The position numbers were made by a program, and so were the translations under genes. This document shows positions 1 through 11,028 of a DNA stretch of 64,000 nucleotides, piece by piece; positions within the stretch are counted from its first letter, which is position 1, and the number at the start of each line of letters is the position of its first letter. The notes below the pieces were generated by a model. That model had not been told where the DNA came from, made no database searches, and saw nothing but the letters and a program-made list of their open reading frames with translations. The stretch comes from an uncultured Erysipelotrichaceae bacterium (lineage in GTDB: Bacteria; Bacillota_I; Bacilli_A; RF39; UBA660), in assembly GCA_902761685.1 (NCBI GenBank), contig CACWLI010000004.1, forward strand, positions 46,331 to 110,330, read 5' to 3'.

Positions 1-488
1 CCTTTACCATCACAATCATCACAAGTTTCATAATATTCTAAATCAATATCCTTTTTAGCACCATATACAGCATCCATAAAATCAATTTTCATGCCATATA
101 AAGTATCTGCACCTTTTCTTGCTCTATTAGAGTTTCTTCCTGAACCTCCAAATGAAGAGAAGCCACCAAATCCACCGGAGAATAAATCATCAAATATATC
201 TCCAAAATCAAAATTCCCAAATGGATTTCCCTGATAAGCTCCACCACCAGCACCTCCATATGAATTTTCAAAAGCAGCATGTCCATACTGATCATATTTT
301 GCTCTATTTTCTTTATCTGATAAACATGCATAAGCTTCTTGTGCTTCTTTAAATTTTTCAGGAGCATCAGGACTTTTATTTATATCTGGGTGAAATTCTT
401 TAGCTTTTTTTCTAAATGCACTCTTTATTTCATCTTCAGTTGCATCTTTTGATACACCTAAGACTTCATAGTAATCCCTTTTTGCCAT
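1..488 (-). CDS. dnaJ: DnaJ co-chaperone, N-terminal part (runs off left edge)
   Basis: Hsp40 co-chaperone that stimulates the DnaK ATPase and delivers unfolded clients in the cytoplasm. Translation from the ATG at 488 gives a J domain starting [20 protein letters not shown] with the HPD motif, then a Gly/Phe-rich stretch (repeated GGFGG-like segments), then the first CxxC of the zinc-binding domain (CDDCDGKG) at the window edge, so roughly 160 residues are present and the rest lies outside. The start has a GGTGAT ribosome-binding site. It overlaps the 3' end of the upstream pepF by about 31 nt, so it is probably read as the last gene of the hrcA operon. Identification is certain; only completeness is unknown. 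Confidence 0.95.
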   Translation of the reverse strand, partial: MAKRDYYEVLGVSKDATEDEIKSAFRKKAKEFHPDINKSPDAPEKFKEAQEAYACLSDKENRAKYDQYGHAAFENSYGGAGGGAYQGNPFGNFDFGDIFDDLFSGGFGGFSSFGGSGRNSNRARKGADTLYGMKIDFMDAVYGAKKDIDLEYYETCDDCDGK

Positions 489-2260
489 ATATCACCACTC
501 TCCATTTCTATATTTTTTAACATTTCAACTTTTTCATTAAAAATTTCAAATGCTCTATTTAATACCTTTTCATCAGTTAAATCTATTCCTATTTCTTTTA
601 GTAAATCTAGCGGATATTTAGTATTACCACTACTTAAAAATTTTATATATTTATCTTTAAAATCTTTATCATGTAATAGATTATCAGCAATAATCATAGC
701 GCTTATAAATCCAGTAGCATATTTATATACATAAAATGAGGTATAAAAATGAGGTATTCTTGCCCATTCATATTTTATAGAATCATCAACTTTAACAACT
801 GGACTAAAATGATTCTTATTTAGCTTATAATATATATCACATAATAAATCTTTTGTTAATGATTCACCTTTTTCATATTTTTCATGAACAATTTGTTCAA
901 ATTCAGCAAACATTGCTTGTCTATAAACTGTTGCTTTAAATTTATCTAAGAATTCTATTAAATAGTATTCTTTTTCAGAACAATTAGTTGTATTATTAAT
1001 TAAAAATTCACTTAATAATACTTCATTTACAGTTGATGCTATTTCTGCTAAAAATATTGGATATCCTGCATATAAATAATCTTGATTTTCATTACTATAG
1101 TATGTATGCATAGCATGACCCATTTCATGAGCTAGTGTGCTTACTGAATCTATATCATTTTCGTAATTCAATGAAACATAAGGTAGTACTCCATAACTTC
1201 CCCATTGGTATGCTCCACTTCTCTTTTTATCCTTTGGATAAACATCAACACATCTATTATTTAATAAATAATTAAATCTTTCTAAATATTCTTCACCAAG
1301 AGGTTTTAATGCCTCATTAACTATTTTAACGCCTTCTTCATATGGTATTTTTTTATCAGGCATACTTGAAGTATTAACATATAAATCATACATATGCAAT
1401 TTATATCCTAACATCTTAGATTTTAATTTATAAAATTCTTTTAGATATTTAGTATTTCTATTAGTTGCATTAATTAAACTCTTATATAATGAAACATCTA
1501 CATCATCAGAAAATAATGCCATTTCTAAAATGCTATTATATTTTCTCACTTTTGAAATAAATGCATTAGCTTTAACTTCACCAATATACAAAGAACTAAT
1601 TGTATTTATGTGATCTATATAATATTTATATTCTGTATTAAATGCATCTTTTCTTACTCTTCTATCTCTTGAAGATAAAAATGTACTAAAGTTTGAAGAA
1701 GTTAATTCAACTTTTTTACCCTCTTCATCTCTGATTTTACCAAGTTTAATATCTATATTATTTATCGCATCATAAGTTGTTCTTGGTACTCTCATAATAT
1801 CAGACATATCGCTTAAAAGTTTTTCTTCACTTTCACTTAATACATGTTCTTTATATCTAAAAGTTCTTTCTAGCATTAAACTATATTTTTCTAATTTTTT
1901 ATTTTTAGAAATAAGACTTTTAACTGTATCAAAACTAGAAGATAATAATTCTGGAGTAATAAAACTAGTTATACTACTAGACTTATTAACAAGTGATAGT
2001 ATTTCTTCTTTACGCTTTTGAAATAATTCATCACCCATATTTTCATAATATCCTAAATGAGAATAAACATATAATCTTTCTATTAATAAATCTATTTTTT
2101 CATCTAAAATTAATACATTTAATAAATTATTATCGCTATCTAATATTTTTCCCTTATATTTAATAATATCTTCTAATAATTTATTTACTTCATTAATAGA
2201 TTCTTTATATTCTTTTTCACTTTTAAACATTCTAGTTAAATCCCAATTATATTTATCCAT
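458..2260 (-). CDS. pepF: Oligoendopeptidase F (M3 zinc peptidase)
   Basis: Cytoplasmic zinc metallopeptidase that hydrolyses short oligopeptides. The 600-residue length is normal for the PepF family. The active-site motif HEMGHAMH (HExxH) is visible, followed about 25 residues later by EIASTVNE, which carries the third zinc ligand. An AAGGAG ribosome-binding site precedes the ATG. The gene sits between dnaK and dnaJ, which are usually adjacent, and a hairpin separates it from dnaK, so its expression is probably reduced relative to dnaK but still heat-shock linked. Family assignment is strong; a chaperone-related role is only inferred from position. Confidence 0.93.
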   Translation of the reverse strand: MDKYNWDLTRMFKSEKEYKESINEVNKLLEDIIKYKGKILDSDNNLLNVLILDEKIDLLIERLYVYSHLGYYENMGDELFQKRKEEILSLVNKSSSITSFITPELLSSSFDTVKSLISKNKKLEKYSLMLERTFRYKEHVLSESEEKLLSDMSDIMRVPRTTYDAINNIDIKLGKIRDEEGKKVELTSSNFSTFLSSRDRRVRKDAFNTEYKYYIDHINTISSLYIGEVKANAFISKVRKYNSILEMALFSDDVDVSLYKSLINATNRNTKYLKEFYKLKSKMLGYKLHMYDLYVNTSSMPDKKIPYEEGVKIVNEALKPLGEEYLERFNYLLNNRCVDVYPKDKKRSGAYQWGSYGVLPYVSLNYENDIDSVSTLAHEMGHAMHTYYSNENQDYLYAGYPIFLAEIASTVNEVLLSEFLINNTTNCSEKEYYLIEFLDKFKATVYRQAMFAEFEQIVHEKYEKGESLTKDLLCDIYYKLNKNHFSPVVKVDDSIKYEWARIPHFYTSFYVYKYATGFISAMIIADNLLHDKDFKDKYIKFLSSGNTKYPLDLLKEIGIDLTDEKVLNRAFEIFNEKVEMLKNIEMESGDIWQKGITMKS

Positions 2261-2283
2261 ATTATCTCCTTAAAATAAATTAT

Positions 2284-2307
2284 AAGGGCTCTTTTTGAAG
2301 AGCCCTT
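2284..2307 (-). terminator. Hairpin between dnaK and pepF, probable partial terminator
   Basis: A 10-bp perfect stem (AAGGGCTCTT / AAGAGCCCTT, 4-nt loop) lies just after the dnaK stop. The downstream tail is T-rich but interrupted (ATAATTTATTTT), so it may attenuate rather than stop transcription before pepF-dnaJ. It could also protect the 3' end of the dnaK message. Confidence 0.7.
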
Positions 2308-2316
2308 TATCACAAA

Positions 2317-4546
<2,230 letters not shown>

Positions 4547-4547
<1 letters not shown>

Positions 4548-5164
4548 TATTTATTTACCTTAACCATAGCATGTCTAATTACTTTATCTTTATATTTATA
4601 TCCTTTTGTAAGTACTTCTAGAACAACATTTTCAGGTTTATTTTCATCGTGTTCAGTAAGTACTGCTTCAGCTACATTTGGATCAAATTCAAGTCCTAAA
4701 CATTCAATTTCACGAACTTCGAATTTATCAAGTAATGCTGTTAAATTTCCAAGTATCATTTTAAATCCACTTAAGAATTTACTTACTTCATCGCTCAAAT
4801 CATTGTCATCCATCATAATAGCTCTTTCAAGATTATCTTTTACAACTAGTATTTCTTTTATGAAGTCTTCTCCTTCATATTGAAGCATTCTACTTACTTC
4901 TGTTTGTGTTCTAGTCTTGAAGTTTAAATATTCTGCTTGTAAACGCATATATTTATCTTCTAATTCTTGATTTCTACTTCCAAGAATTTGAACCATTGTT
5001 TCTGGGTCGATTCCTCCACCACATCCACCGCAAGTTGCACATCCATCTGGACTACATCCACTAGATGCTTCTTCATCAACAGCTTCTTTTACATCCTTTT
5101 CTGATTCAACTTCTTTTACTGTTTCTTCATTTATATTATTTTTTTCATCATTCTTTTTCTTCAA
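4547..5164 (-). CDS. grpE: Nucleotide exchange factor GrpE with a Cys-rich N-terminal segment
   Basis: GrpE releases ADP from DnaK. The coiled-coil segment (QELEDKYMRLQAEYLNFKTR) and the C-terminal beta domain (VLTKGYKYKDKVIRHAMVKV) are typical. I place the start at a TTG (5164) because an AAGGAAG ribosome-binding site lies 6-7 nt upstream; an ATG at 5182 is the alternative and would lengthen the overlap with hrcA. The unusual part is the Cys-rich linker at 5021-5056 (CSPDGCATCGGCGGG, spacing CX4CX2CX2C) between the acidic N-terminus and the coiled coil. This is not part of the GrpE fold as I know it and looks able to bind metal or respond to redox state. Confidence 0.93.
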
Positions 5165-6173
5165 GATTATCTTCCTTTCCATTTGCTTCAATATGTTCTT
5201 TTATATATTCAAGCATGTTAATTACTCTTTCAAATTCCATTCTCTTTGGACCAATTATAGCAAGTGTTCCTTCACGACCACCAACTTTATATTTTGTTTT
5301 TACTACTGTAACATTATCATCGATTTCGCTTTCGCTACCAATATATACCTTAACCTCATCATTAGCCTCTTCAATTTTACTCACCATATCTTTGCTTTCA
5401 AACTTACTTATGATATTCTTAACATCATCGACTGTTGAAAATTCCGGTTGTTTTAATATATTAGCTTTACCTGTAAATTTAACATCTCTTTCACTAGTGA
5501 AATTTGATAATGCATTATAAAATGCATTGTACACAACCTCATAATTTTCAATATAATTTCTAATTATAGGTTTAATTTCGAATTCTAGTTTACTTGGAAC
5601 ATCATCTATAGGCGTCCCCACTAACATCTTATTTAATAACTCAGTAGTTTTAGATATTTCACTCATTGGAATATTTTCTTCTAAAATAACATTTTTATTT
5701 TCTACATGTCCAGTATCAGTTATTACAAGTGCTATTAATTGTCTACTATTAATAGGTACAACCTCTACCTTTTGTAGTTTGTTATCACTAGATTCTTTTC
5801 CTAAAATAACAGAAGTGTAATTAGTAATATCACTTATTATTTCCAAACTTTTGCTAATTGCATCATTTAACTCTAATTCCTTATTGTTAAATATAGTTTG
5901 GAGTTTAAGCATATCCTCTCCACTTATTTTTTTAGGTTCCATTAAGTTATCTACATAATATCTATAACCGTCTTCTGATGGAATCCTTCCTGAAGATATA
6001 TGTGTTTTTTCTAGATATCCTAAATTTTCAAGAGTAGCCATATCATTACGAATAGTTGCACTTGAACATTTGAATTTCTTACATAAAGCTTTACTTCCAA
6101 CAGGTCTTGCAGTTTTAACATATTCTTCTACAATCTCTCTAAGTAACTCTTTTTGTCTAGTTCCTATCATCAT
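5148..6173 (-). CDS. hrcA: Heat-inducible transcription repressor HrcA
   Basis: HrcA binds CIRCE operators and is kept active by GroEL; heat titrates GroEL and lifts repression. The 341-residue protein has an N-terminal winged helix (RQKELLREIVEEYVKTARPV ... KCSSATIRNDMATLENLGYL) followed by the larger GAF-like ligand/dimer domain (KVEVVPINSRQLIALVITDTG) and a C-terminal segment with LAIIGPKRMEFERVINML. An AGGAGG ribosome-binding site precedes two adjacent ATGs (6173 and 6170); the second has the better spacing. As first gene of the operon behind two CIRCE sites it is autoregulated. Confidence 0.97.
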   Translation of the reverse strand: MMIGTRQKELLREIVEEYVKTARPVGSKALCKKFKCSSATIRNDMATLENLGYLEKTHISSGRIPSEDGYRYYVDNLMEPKKISGEDMLKLQTIFNNKELELNDAISKSLEIISDITNYTSVILGKESSDNKLQKVEVVPINSRQLIALVITDTGHVENKNVILEENIPMSEISKTTELLNKMLVGTPIDDVPSKLEFEIKPIIRNYIENYEVVYNAFYNALSNFTSERDVKFTGKANILKQPEFSTVDDVKNIISKFESKDMVSKIEEANDEVKVYIGSESEIDDNVTVVKTKYKVGGREGTLAIIGPKRMEFERVINMLEYIKEHIEANGKEDNLEEKE

Positions 6174-6183
6174 ATACCTCCTT

Positions 6184-6210
6184 TTAGCACTCTCTCTTTT
6201 TCAGTGCTAA
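6184..6210 (-). promoter_or_regulatory. CIRCE operator, promoter-proximal copy
   Basis: TTAGCACTC, 9-nt spacer, CAGTGCTAA: matches the HrcA consensus TTAGCACTC-N9-GAGTGCTAA with one mismatch. It lies just downstream of the -10 box and about 10 nt before hrcA, where bound HrcA would block initiation or elongation. Confidence 0.95.
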
Positions 6211-6214
6211 GTAT

Positions 6215-6243
6215 ATTATAATATTATGATTTAGCATTGTCAA
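6215..6243 (-). promoter_or_regulatory. Consensus sigma-A promoter of the hrcA operon
   Basis: Reading leftwards, TTGACA (6243-6238), 17-nt spacer, TATAAT (6220-6215): a perfect consensus match. The -35 box overlaps the spacer of the distal CIRCE and the -10 box abuts the proximal CIRCE, so both operators can act on the same promoter. Confidence 0.92.
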
Positions 6244-6257
6244 GATATGAGTGCTAA
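6231..6257 (-). promoter_or_regulatory. Second, upstream CIRCE operator
   Basis: TTAGCATTG, 9-nt spacer, GAGTGCTAA: one perfect half-site and one with two mismatches. It overlaps the -35 box. Spacing between the centres of the two CIRCEs is 47 nt, four to five helical turns. Confidence 0.88.
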
Positions 6258-6288
6258 TTTTTTAAAAATAAATTAAAAAGATTTAGAA

Positions 6289-7017
6289 TTATCCTTCTAA
6301 ATCCTTTAACATTTTCTTACTTTTAATATATACTCCCGAATATTCATCATAATATTCTTCAATTATATGATTAATTTGATTACTTACATCAACATCTATA
6401 TCTAAATTACTAATTTTTGAAATGTCTACATAATAATATAATCTTAATAATTTCATTACTTTTTCACTTATAATTGGTTCATTAGTTCTATGCTCTGCAC
6501 AAACATAACCACCCTTTGATAATGATAAAGTTACTACTTTAGAACTACCACATTTAACACAATCATCTAAGTCTAAATTTATACCTAAAAACTCTAAATA
6601 TTGAAGTTCTAAAATATTAGTAATTATTTTAGGGTTTAATCCCTCTTCTATTTTAAGAATTGCACTTTCCATTAAGGGATATACTTCTTCACTATTACTT
6701 TCTTTATATACATTAGTAGATAATTCACATATATACGTTAGATAACTAATCTTTATAATATCACTTTTAATATTAATAAAATAATCCTTAATATCTCCAT
6801 CTATAAGTGTTGATAATCCATTTTCTTTATAATACATATGAAAAGTACCATAAGCGAACTTTTCACTTGGAAGTCTTAACTTACTTTTTAAACTCTTACA
6901 TCCTTTAGATACACACCCAATAATTCCTTTATCTTTAGTAAATATATTTACTATTTTACTATTTTCTTTAAAAGGTGTAGTACTTACAACAATTCCATCA
7001 ACACTTATTACTTCCAT
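6289..7017 (-). CDS. recO: DNA repair protein RecO
   Basis: Recombination mediator that loads RecA on SSB-coated DNA with RecR in the RecFOR pathway. The 242 residues fit the family. The N-terminal OB fold starts VISVDGIVVSTTPFKENSKI; the middle zinc module reads CVKCGSS ... GGYVCAEH, preserving the ligands that vary between lineages. A rightward hairpin at 7029-7054 separates it from the yqzL-like gene and the ribosome-binding site is weak (TTGAAAT), so it may be expressed at a low level from read-through. It is the last gene of the era block, as in Bacillus. Confidence 0.93.
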   Translation of the reverse strand: MEVISVDGIVVSTTPFKENSKIVNIFTKDKGIIGCVSKGCKSLKSKLRLPSEKFAYGTFHMYYKENGLSTLIDGDIKDYFINIKSDIIKISYLTYICELSTNVYKESNSEEVYPLMESAILKIEEGLNPKIITNILELQYLEFLGINLDLDDCVKCGSSKVVTLSLSKGGYVCAEHRTNEPIISEKVMKLLRLYYYVDISKISNLDIDVDVSNQINHIIEEYYDEYSGVYIKSKKMLKDLEG

Positions 7018-7028
7018 ATTTCAAGTAA

Positions 7029-7054
7029 AAGCATAAAGATTTTTCTTTATGCTT
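7029..7054 (-). terminator. Hairpin between yqzL-like gene and recO
   Basis: A 10-bp stem AAGCATAAAG / CTTTATGCTT with a 6-nt loop, followed leftwards by TTTTACTT. The stem includes the stop codon of the yqzL-like gene, and recO begins only about 12 nt beyond it. Confidence 0.65.
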
Positions 7055-7133
7055 ATTTTCCTTTCTTATATTCTAAATAGTATTCAATTTTTCCTGTTTC
7101 CTTAAATTTTTTCCAAGCCTCATTTTTATTCAT
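7053..7133 (-). CDS. yqzL: YqzL-like microprotein (26 residues)
   Basis: The short frame from the ATG at 7133 reads MNKNEAWKKFKETGKIEYYL followed by EYKKGK and a stop at 7053. An AAGGAG ribosome-binding site lies about 8 nt upstream. Bacillus has YqzL, a short protein with the pattern W-x2-F-x2-TG-x(I/V)-x2-YL, exactly between era and recO; the same pattern (W7, F10, TG13-14, I16, YYL) is present here in the same place. Function of the family is unknown to me. Shorter than the Bacillus homologue, but position and motif make it a real gene. Confidence 0.85.
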   Translation of the reverse strand: MNKNEAWKKFKETGKIEYYLEYKKGK

Positions 7134-7178
7134 TTTTCATTCTCCTTACAATATTATATTGCAGGAAAATCAAAAATA

Positions 7179-8069
7179 TTATTCATCTTTATTAACCAAA
7201 TATCCTAAATCTTTAATATATTTATCTTTTTCTCTCCATTTTTTAATTGTTTTACAATATAATTCAAGATAAACTTTCTTACCTAGTAAACTTTCCATAT
7301 CAAGTCTTGCTTCATGACCAATAGTTTTAATCATACTACCATTATGACCTACTATTATTTTTCTTAAAGAATCTCTATCAACTATAATATCAATATATAT
7401 TTTAGCTATATCATCTTTTTCTTCATAATCTATTAATTTACAAGATATTGAATGAGGAACTTCTTCATTAGTATGAACAAATATTTTTTCTCTAACTATT
7501 TCAGATAATCTAAATTCCATTTCTAAAGTTGTTTTTTCACCATCCATAAAATATTTAAAATTATCTGGTAAATAATTTTGTAATACTTTAATTATTTTAT
7601 TTGTATTATCATTTTTTAAAGCAGATACTGGTATTATTTCAGCAAACTCATATAAATCTTTATACTCAGTAATTTTTAACAATATTTCTTCATCAGTTAA
7701 TTTATCAATCTTATTTAATATTAAAAATACTGGCTTTTTCAAATCAACTAATTTATCAATTATGAATTTATCACCTTTTCCATAAGGAACAGATGCATCA
7801 ACAACAAATAATACAACATCCACATCATTAATAGAATAATAAGCTTGATCATTTAATGCTACACCAAGCTTATCAACTGGTTTATGTATACCAGGTGTAT
7901 CTACAAATACTATTTGAGTTTCATCAGTAGTATAAATACCTTGTATTAAATTTCTAGTTGTTTGTGGTTTTGGTGAAATAATTGCAACCTTTTCTCCTAT
8001 AATTGAATTTAATAATGTACTTTTTCCAGTATTAGGTCTACCTATTAAAGTCACAAAACCACTTTTCAT
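7179..8069 (-). CDS. era: GTPase Era
   Basis: Essential GTPase that binds the 3' end of 16S rRNA and promotes 30S maturation. G motifs are all visible: G1 GRPNTGKST (Thr where Val is usual), G3 DTPG, G4 NKID, G5 SAL, followed by the KH domain with VDRDSLRKIIVGHNGSMIK. Length 296 is standard. The ATG overlaps the cdd stop by 4 nt (8066-8069), so it is translationally coupled to cdd. Confidence 0.97.
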   Translation of the reverse strand: MKSGFVTLIGRPNTGKSTLLNSIIGEKVAIISPKPQTTRNLIQGIYTTDETQIVFVDTPGIHKPVDKLGVALNDQAYYSINDVDVVLFVVDASVPYGKGDKFIIDKLVDLKKPVFLILNKIDKLTDEEILLKITEYKDLYEFAEIIPVSALKNDNTNKIIKVLQNYLPDNFKYFMDGEKTTLEMEFRLSEIVREKIFVHTNEEVPHSISCKLIDYEEKDDIAKIYIDIIVDRDSLRKIIVGHNGSMIKTIGHEARLDMESLLGKKVYLELYCKTIKKWREKDKYIKDLGYLVNKDE

Positions 8070-8446
8070 ACTAAGTCCTCCTTAGTAAATGTAGTAGTCA
8101 TTAGTTTATCAAAATCCATTACTTCCATTTTTCCACTTTTAGTCATTATATTAAAAATAACATTTCTATCAAAAAATTCTAAAAATACTTGTTTGCATAA
8201 ATTACATGGATAACAGATTTCATCACTACTTGTCATTAAGTATAACGCTTTAAATTCCTTTTCTCCATGACTAACAGCATTAAATATAGCATTTCTTTCT
8301 GCACATACTGTTGCTCCATATGAAGCATTTTCTATATTTACTCCTTCATAAAAATTACCATTTTTTGTTTCTACTATACATGCAAAGTGCATATTAGAAT
8401 ATGGCGCATAACTATTATCTAATAGTTTAGTTAATTTATCTTTCAT
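8066..8446 (-). CDS. cdd: Cytidine deaminase
   Basis: Converts cytidine and deoxycytidine to the uridine forms in pyrimidine salvage. 126 residues, the size of the small tetrameric class. Zinc ligands and catalytic Glu are in CAERNAIF and PCNLCKQ, and the ENASYGATVCAERNA segment is typical. GGAG ribosome-binding site; overlaps era by 4 nt. Position between dgkA and era is the same as in Bacillus. Confidence 0.96.
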   Translation of the reverse strand: MKDKLTKLLDNSYAPYSNMHFACIVETKNGNFYEGVNIENASYGATVCAERNAIFNAVSHGEKEFKALYLMTSSDEICYPCNLCKQVFLEFFDRNVIFNIMTKSGKMEVMDFDKLMTTTFTKEDLV

Positions 8447-8456
8447 TTATACTCCT

Positions 8457-8858
8457 TTAAAATATTAAACTTATTATTCTTGGTAAGAAAATTATTATTC
8501 CGACAACTACAGCTACTATTGCAAATACAAATACTGCAGCAGCAGAAGTATCTTTTGCAACCTTTGCAAGAGGATGATATTCTTCTGTAACAAGATCTAC
8601 AACTGCTTCAATAGCTGTATTAACTAGTTCAAGTGCAAGTACTATACCAACTGTAATTACAAGCACTGCCCATTCCCATGTTTCTATTCTAAAAATGAAA
8701 CCAAAGATTATAACAATTAAAGCCATTCCAACGTCAACTGCTAAATTTTGTTCATTTCTGTATGCATATTTAAGTCCTTTAACTGGATAAGTAAAACTTA
8801 ACAAAAATTTCTTAATTCCTTTTTGTCTTTTTCTCTCATCTCTTGATATCATATTCAT
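8457..8858 (-). CDS. dgkA: Undecaprenol/diacylglycerol kinase (DgkA family)
   Basis: Small integral membrane lipid kinase; Gram-positive members phosphorylate undecaprenol to recycle the cell-wall carrier lipid. 133 residues with three hydrophobic spans and the family signature ALELVNTAIEAVVD. The N-terminus is basic (MISRDERKRQKG), as expected for the cytosolic surface. GAGGAGG ribosome-binding site lies inside ybeY, with which it overlaps by 23 nt. Supports a peptidoglycan-bearing cell. Confidence 0.93.
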   Translation of the reverse strand: MNMISRDERKRQKGIKKFLLSFTYPVKGLKYAYRNEQNLAVDVGMALIVIIFGFIFRIETWEWAVLVITVGIVLALELVNTAIEAVVDLVTEEYHPLAKVAKDTSAAAVFVFAIVAVVVGIIIFLPRIISLIF

Positions 8859-9276
8859 TTAATATTTCCTCCTCAAGAGCTCTCATTACTTTTTTATCTT
8901 CTTCTTTTATATGATCATAGCCAAGTAAATGTAATAAACCATGAACTGCTAAATAACAAAATTCACGTCTAACACTATGTCCAAAATCTGCAGCTTGTTC
9001 TTTACATCTTTCATATGAAATGTATATTTCTCCAAGAAACCTTACATCTTCATAATCTACATCTTTAACTTCTTCAAATGCAAAAGATATAACATCAGTA
9101 ACTGCATCTTTATTTCTATATTCCTTATTAATTTCCCTTATTTTTTCATTATCTACTATTACAACATTTAATAGTGGATTATTAATATTTAAATGTTTGC
9201 ATGCAAACTTTAAAACTTGATCAACCTCAGTAGTATCTATCTCTTCTTCAGTTGTATTAAATATATAATCTTCCAT
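8836..9276 (-). CDS. ybeY: Endoribonuclease YbeY
   Basis: Single-strand endoribonuclease in 16S rRNA 3' maturation and ribosome quality control. 146 residues with the zinc motif HGLLHLLGYDH (HGxLHLxGYDH) near the C-terminus and the VTDVISFAF segment. In Bacillus it follows phoH and yqfF; here those are absent and a VanZ-like gene stands directly upstream, 14 nt away. Confidence 0.96.
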   Translation of the reverse strand: MEDYIFNTTEEEIDTTEVDQVLKFACKHLNINNPLLNVVIVDNEKIREINKEYRNKDAVTDVISFAFEEVKDVDYEDVRFLGEIYISYERCKEQAADFGHSVRREFCYLAVHGLLHLLGYDHIKEEDKKVMRALEEEILNEYDIKR

Positions 9277-9290
9277 AAACTACTCCCTAA

Positions 9291-9893
9291 TTATATTATT
9301 TTAATTAAATATAGTATTACTAATACTAAAGCTATAATACTAAGTAAATTCAAAAACCAATCTTTTCTTAAAAATTTAGGTAAATGAGTCCTAATAGCAT
9401 TTAGTGATATATATAATAGAAAACCAATAATACCACCAACTACATTTAATATAATATCATCAACATCAAAACTTCTACCAATAAAATGTTGAGTGACTTC
9501 TATTACTAAACTAGATAGCATTGATACTAAAGTAATTGTACCTAAATTTTTTATTCTACAATAACAACTAGCAAAATATCCAAATGGAATAAATAGCAAA
9601 ATGTTACCTATTACTTGTTTATAAAAACCAGTAGTACCAAAATCATATCTAAGTATTTCTCTAAATGGCATAAAATTTGTTGAATTATAAGCTTGAATAT
9701 CTTGTGAAGTTACAAGTTGGAATAACACAAGTAAATAAGTTATAAAAAACAAATTAAAAATCTCTTCATGTAAGACAAATTTTCTTGACTCACCTTTAAA
9801 AAATATTGTTAATCTCATTATAACTAAGATTGATAATAAAACAGCTAAAGATGGCCAAGACATAATAATAACTTCTTTAATTGCTAATTTCAT
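9291..9893 (-). CDS. VanZ-like membrane protein
   Basis: 200 residues with about five membrane spans. The VanZ-family features are visible: YNSTNFMPFREI after the second hydrophobic segment, VIGNILLFIPFGYF, and EVTQHFIGRSFDVDDIILNV with the conserved Asp-Asp followed by GG. VanZ in enterococci gives low-level teicoplanin resistance; most homologues have no assigned role. AGGAGAT ribosome-binding site inside the end of yqfD, overlap 17 nt. It takes the place of phoH/yqfF in this otherwise conserved block. Confidence 0.88.
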   Translation of the reverse strand: MKLAIKEVIIMSWPSLAVLLSILVIMRLTIFFKGESRKFVLHEEIFNLFFITYLLVLFQLVTSQDIQAYNSTNFMPFREILRYDFGTTGFYKQVIGNILLFIPFGYFASCYCRIKNLGTITLVSMLSSLVIEVTQHFIGRSFDVDDIILNVVGGIIGFLLYISLNAIRTHLPKFLRKDWFLNLLSIIALVLVILYLIKII

Positions 9894-11028
9894 TATTATC
9901 TCCTATTGATTCAATATTCGAAGTAAGTCCAATATTTTCATAAACTTTGAAAAATACTTCTATATACATTTTACTACTATTTACCTCTTTTTTCAAAACA
10001 TTTTTAGAAATAATATACTCATCACTACTAAGCTTACTTTTTATCTCATTTTCACATTTCTCTATTCCTTTATTTAAAGCACCATCATAATCTAGTTTTA
10101 TAGTTTCAGTCTTATATTCTATAATTTTTTCTTTATATATTATAAATGGTAAATATGGTTTATCTATTACAACTTTATTTGTAGTTTCACTATCATCACT
10201 ATTATACTTTCCAATAATAGTAAACTCTTTATTGTTTATTTTAATGTAATATCGATTAACTACTTTTCCAGTCTTAACTTTTTTATTATATGTTAAAGGA
10301 ATATTAACTTTAGTTAAATACCATACCTCAGCATAAACTTTACCCTCTGATTTTACTTTATCAACCACTTCTTCATTCTTTAGTATATTTCCACTAATTA
10401 ATACTTCACCTTTTTTTACGTAATCATTAACATCTCTTATTTTACTACCTGAATGAATTACTATATGTTTAATTAAACCATCTTTTTTAGCAATTATACT
10501 ACTAGGATTAGATTCATAATTTGTATTATTCTTTACTCTTTTAGTTAAATTAACAATATACTTGCAACCCTTATTTTCTATTTCTAACCATTCCAATATA
10601 TCTTCATTCTCTTTAAGAATATTTTCTTTTATTTTTTCTATTTCACTAAAACTCTTTTTCTTTTTATATACACTAATTTCATTTTTATTTAAACTATCAA
10701 TTATTTTATTTCTAATTAATTCATCATCAGTATTTATTTCAATATCAAAAATAGTAATAGATAAATTATATAAAAGTAACAAACCAAAAAACATAGATAT
10801 AATTAAATATCTATTCACATACATAAAATTTTTAATCTTATATTTTCCAAAATATGAAACGACATATGTTTCATATCTTCTTGAAATCTTTTTATAATCA
10901 TCAAAAACAACATTCAAATAATAAGAGCAATCATTAATTTCTAAAGAATCATAATAAATTTTATTATATATTAAATAATTAATAAAATGTTTACTTGAAT
11001 CACATACTTTAATTCTAACTTTATTCAT
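9877..11028 (-). CDS. yqfD: YqfD-like membrane protein (sporulation-associated family)
   Basis: The Bacillus homologue is made in the mother cell during sporulation. This protein has an N-terminal soluble part (MNKVRIKVCDSSKHFINYLI), a single span near residue 90 (LIISMFFGLLLLYNLSITIF), and a large extracytoplasmic region containing NLTKRV, IIAKKDGLIKHIVIHSGS and YVKKGEVLISG, all typical of the family. I use the ATG at 11028; a TTG nine bases upstream sits too close to the AAGGGA site. It overlaps yqfC by 8 nt. Presence alone does not show that the organism sporulates. Confidence 0.85.
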   Translation of the reverse strand: MNKVRIKVCDSSKHFINYLIYNKIYYDSLEINDCSYYLNVVFDDYKKISRRYETYVVSYFGKYKIKNFMYVNRYLIISMFFGLLLLYNLSITIFDIEINTDDELIRNKIIDSLNKNEISVYKKKKSFSEIEKIKENILKENEDILEWLEIENKGCKYIVNLTKRVKNNTNYESNPSSIIAKKDGLIKHIVIHSGSKIRDVNDYVKKGEVLISGNILKNEEVVDKVKSEGKVYAEVWYLTKVNIPLTYNKKVKTGKVVNRYYIKINNKEFTIIGKYNSDDSETTNKVVIDKPYLPFIIYKEKIIEYKTETIKLDYDGALNKGIEKCENEIKSKLSSDEYIISKNVLKKEVNSSKMYIEVFFKVYENIGLTSNIESIGDNNEISN

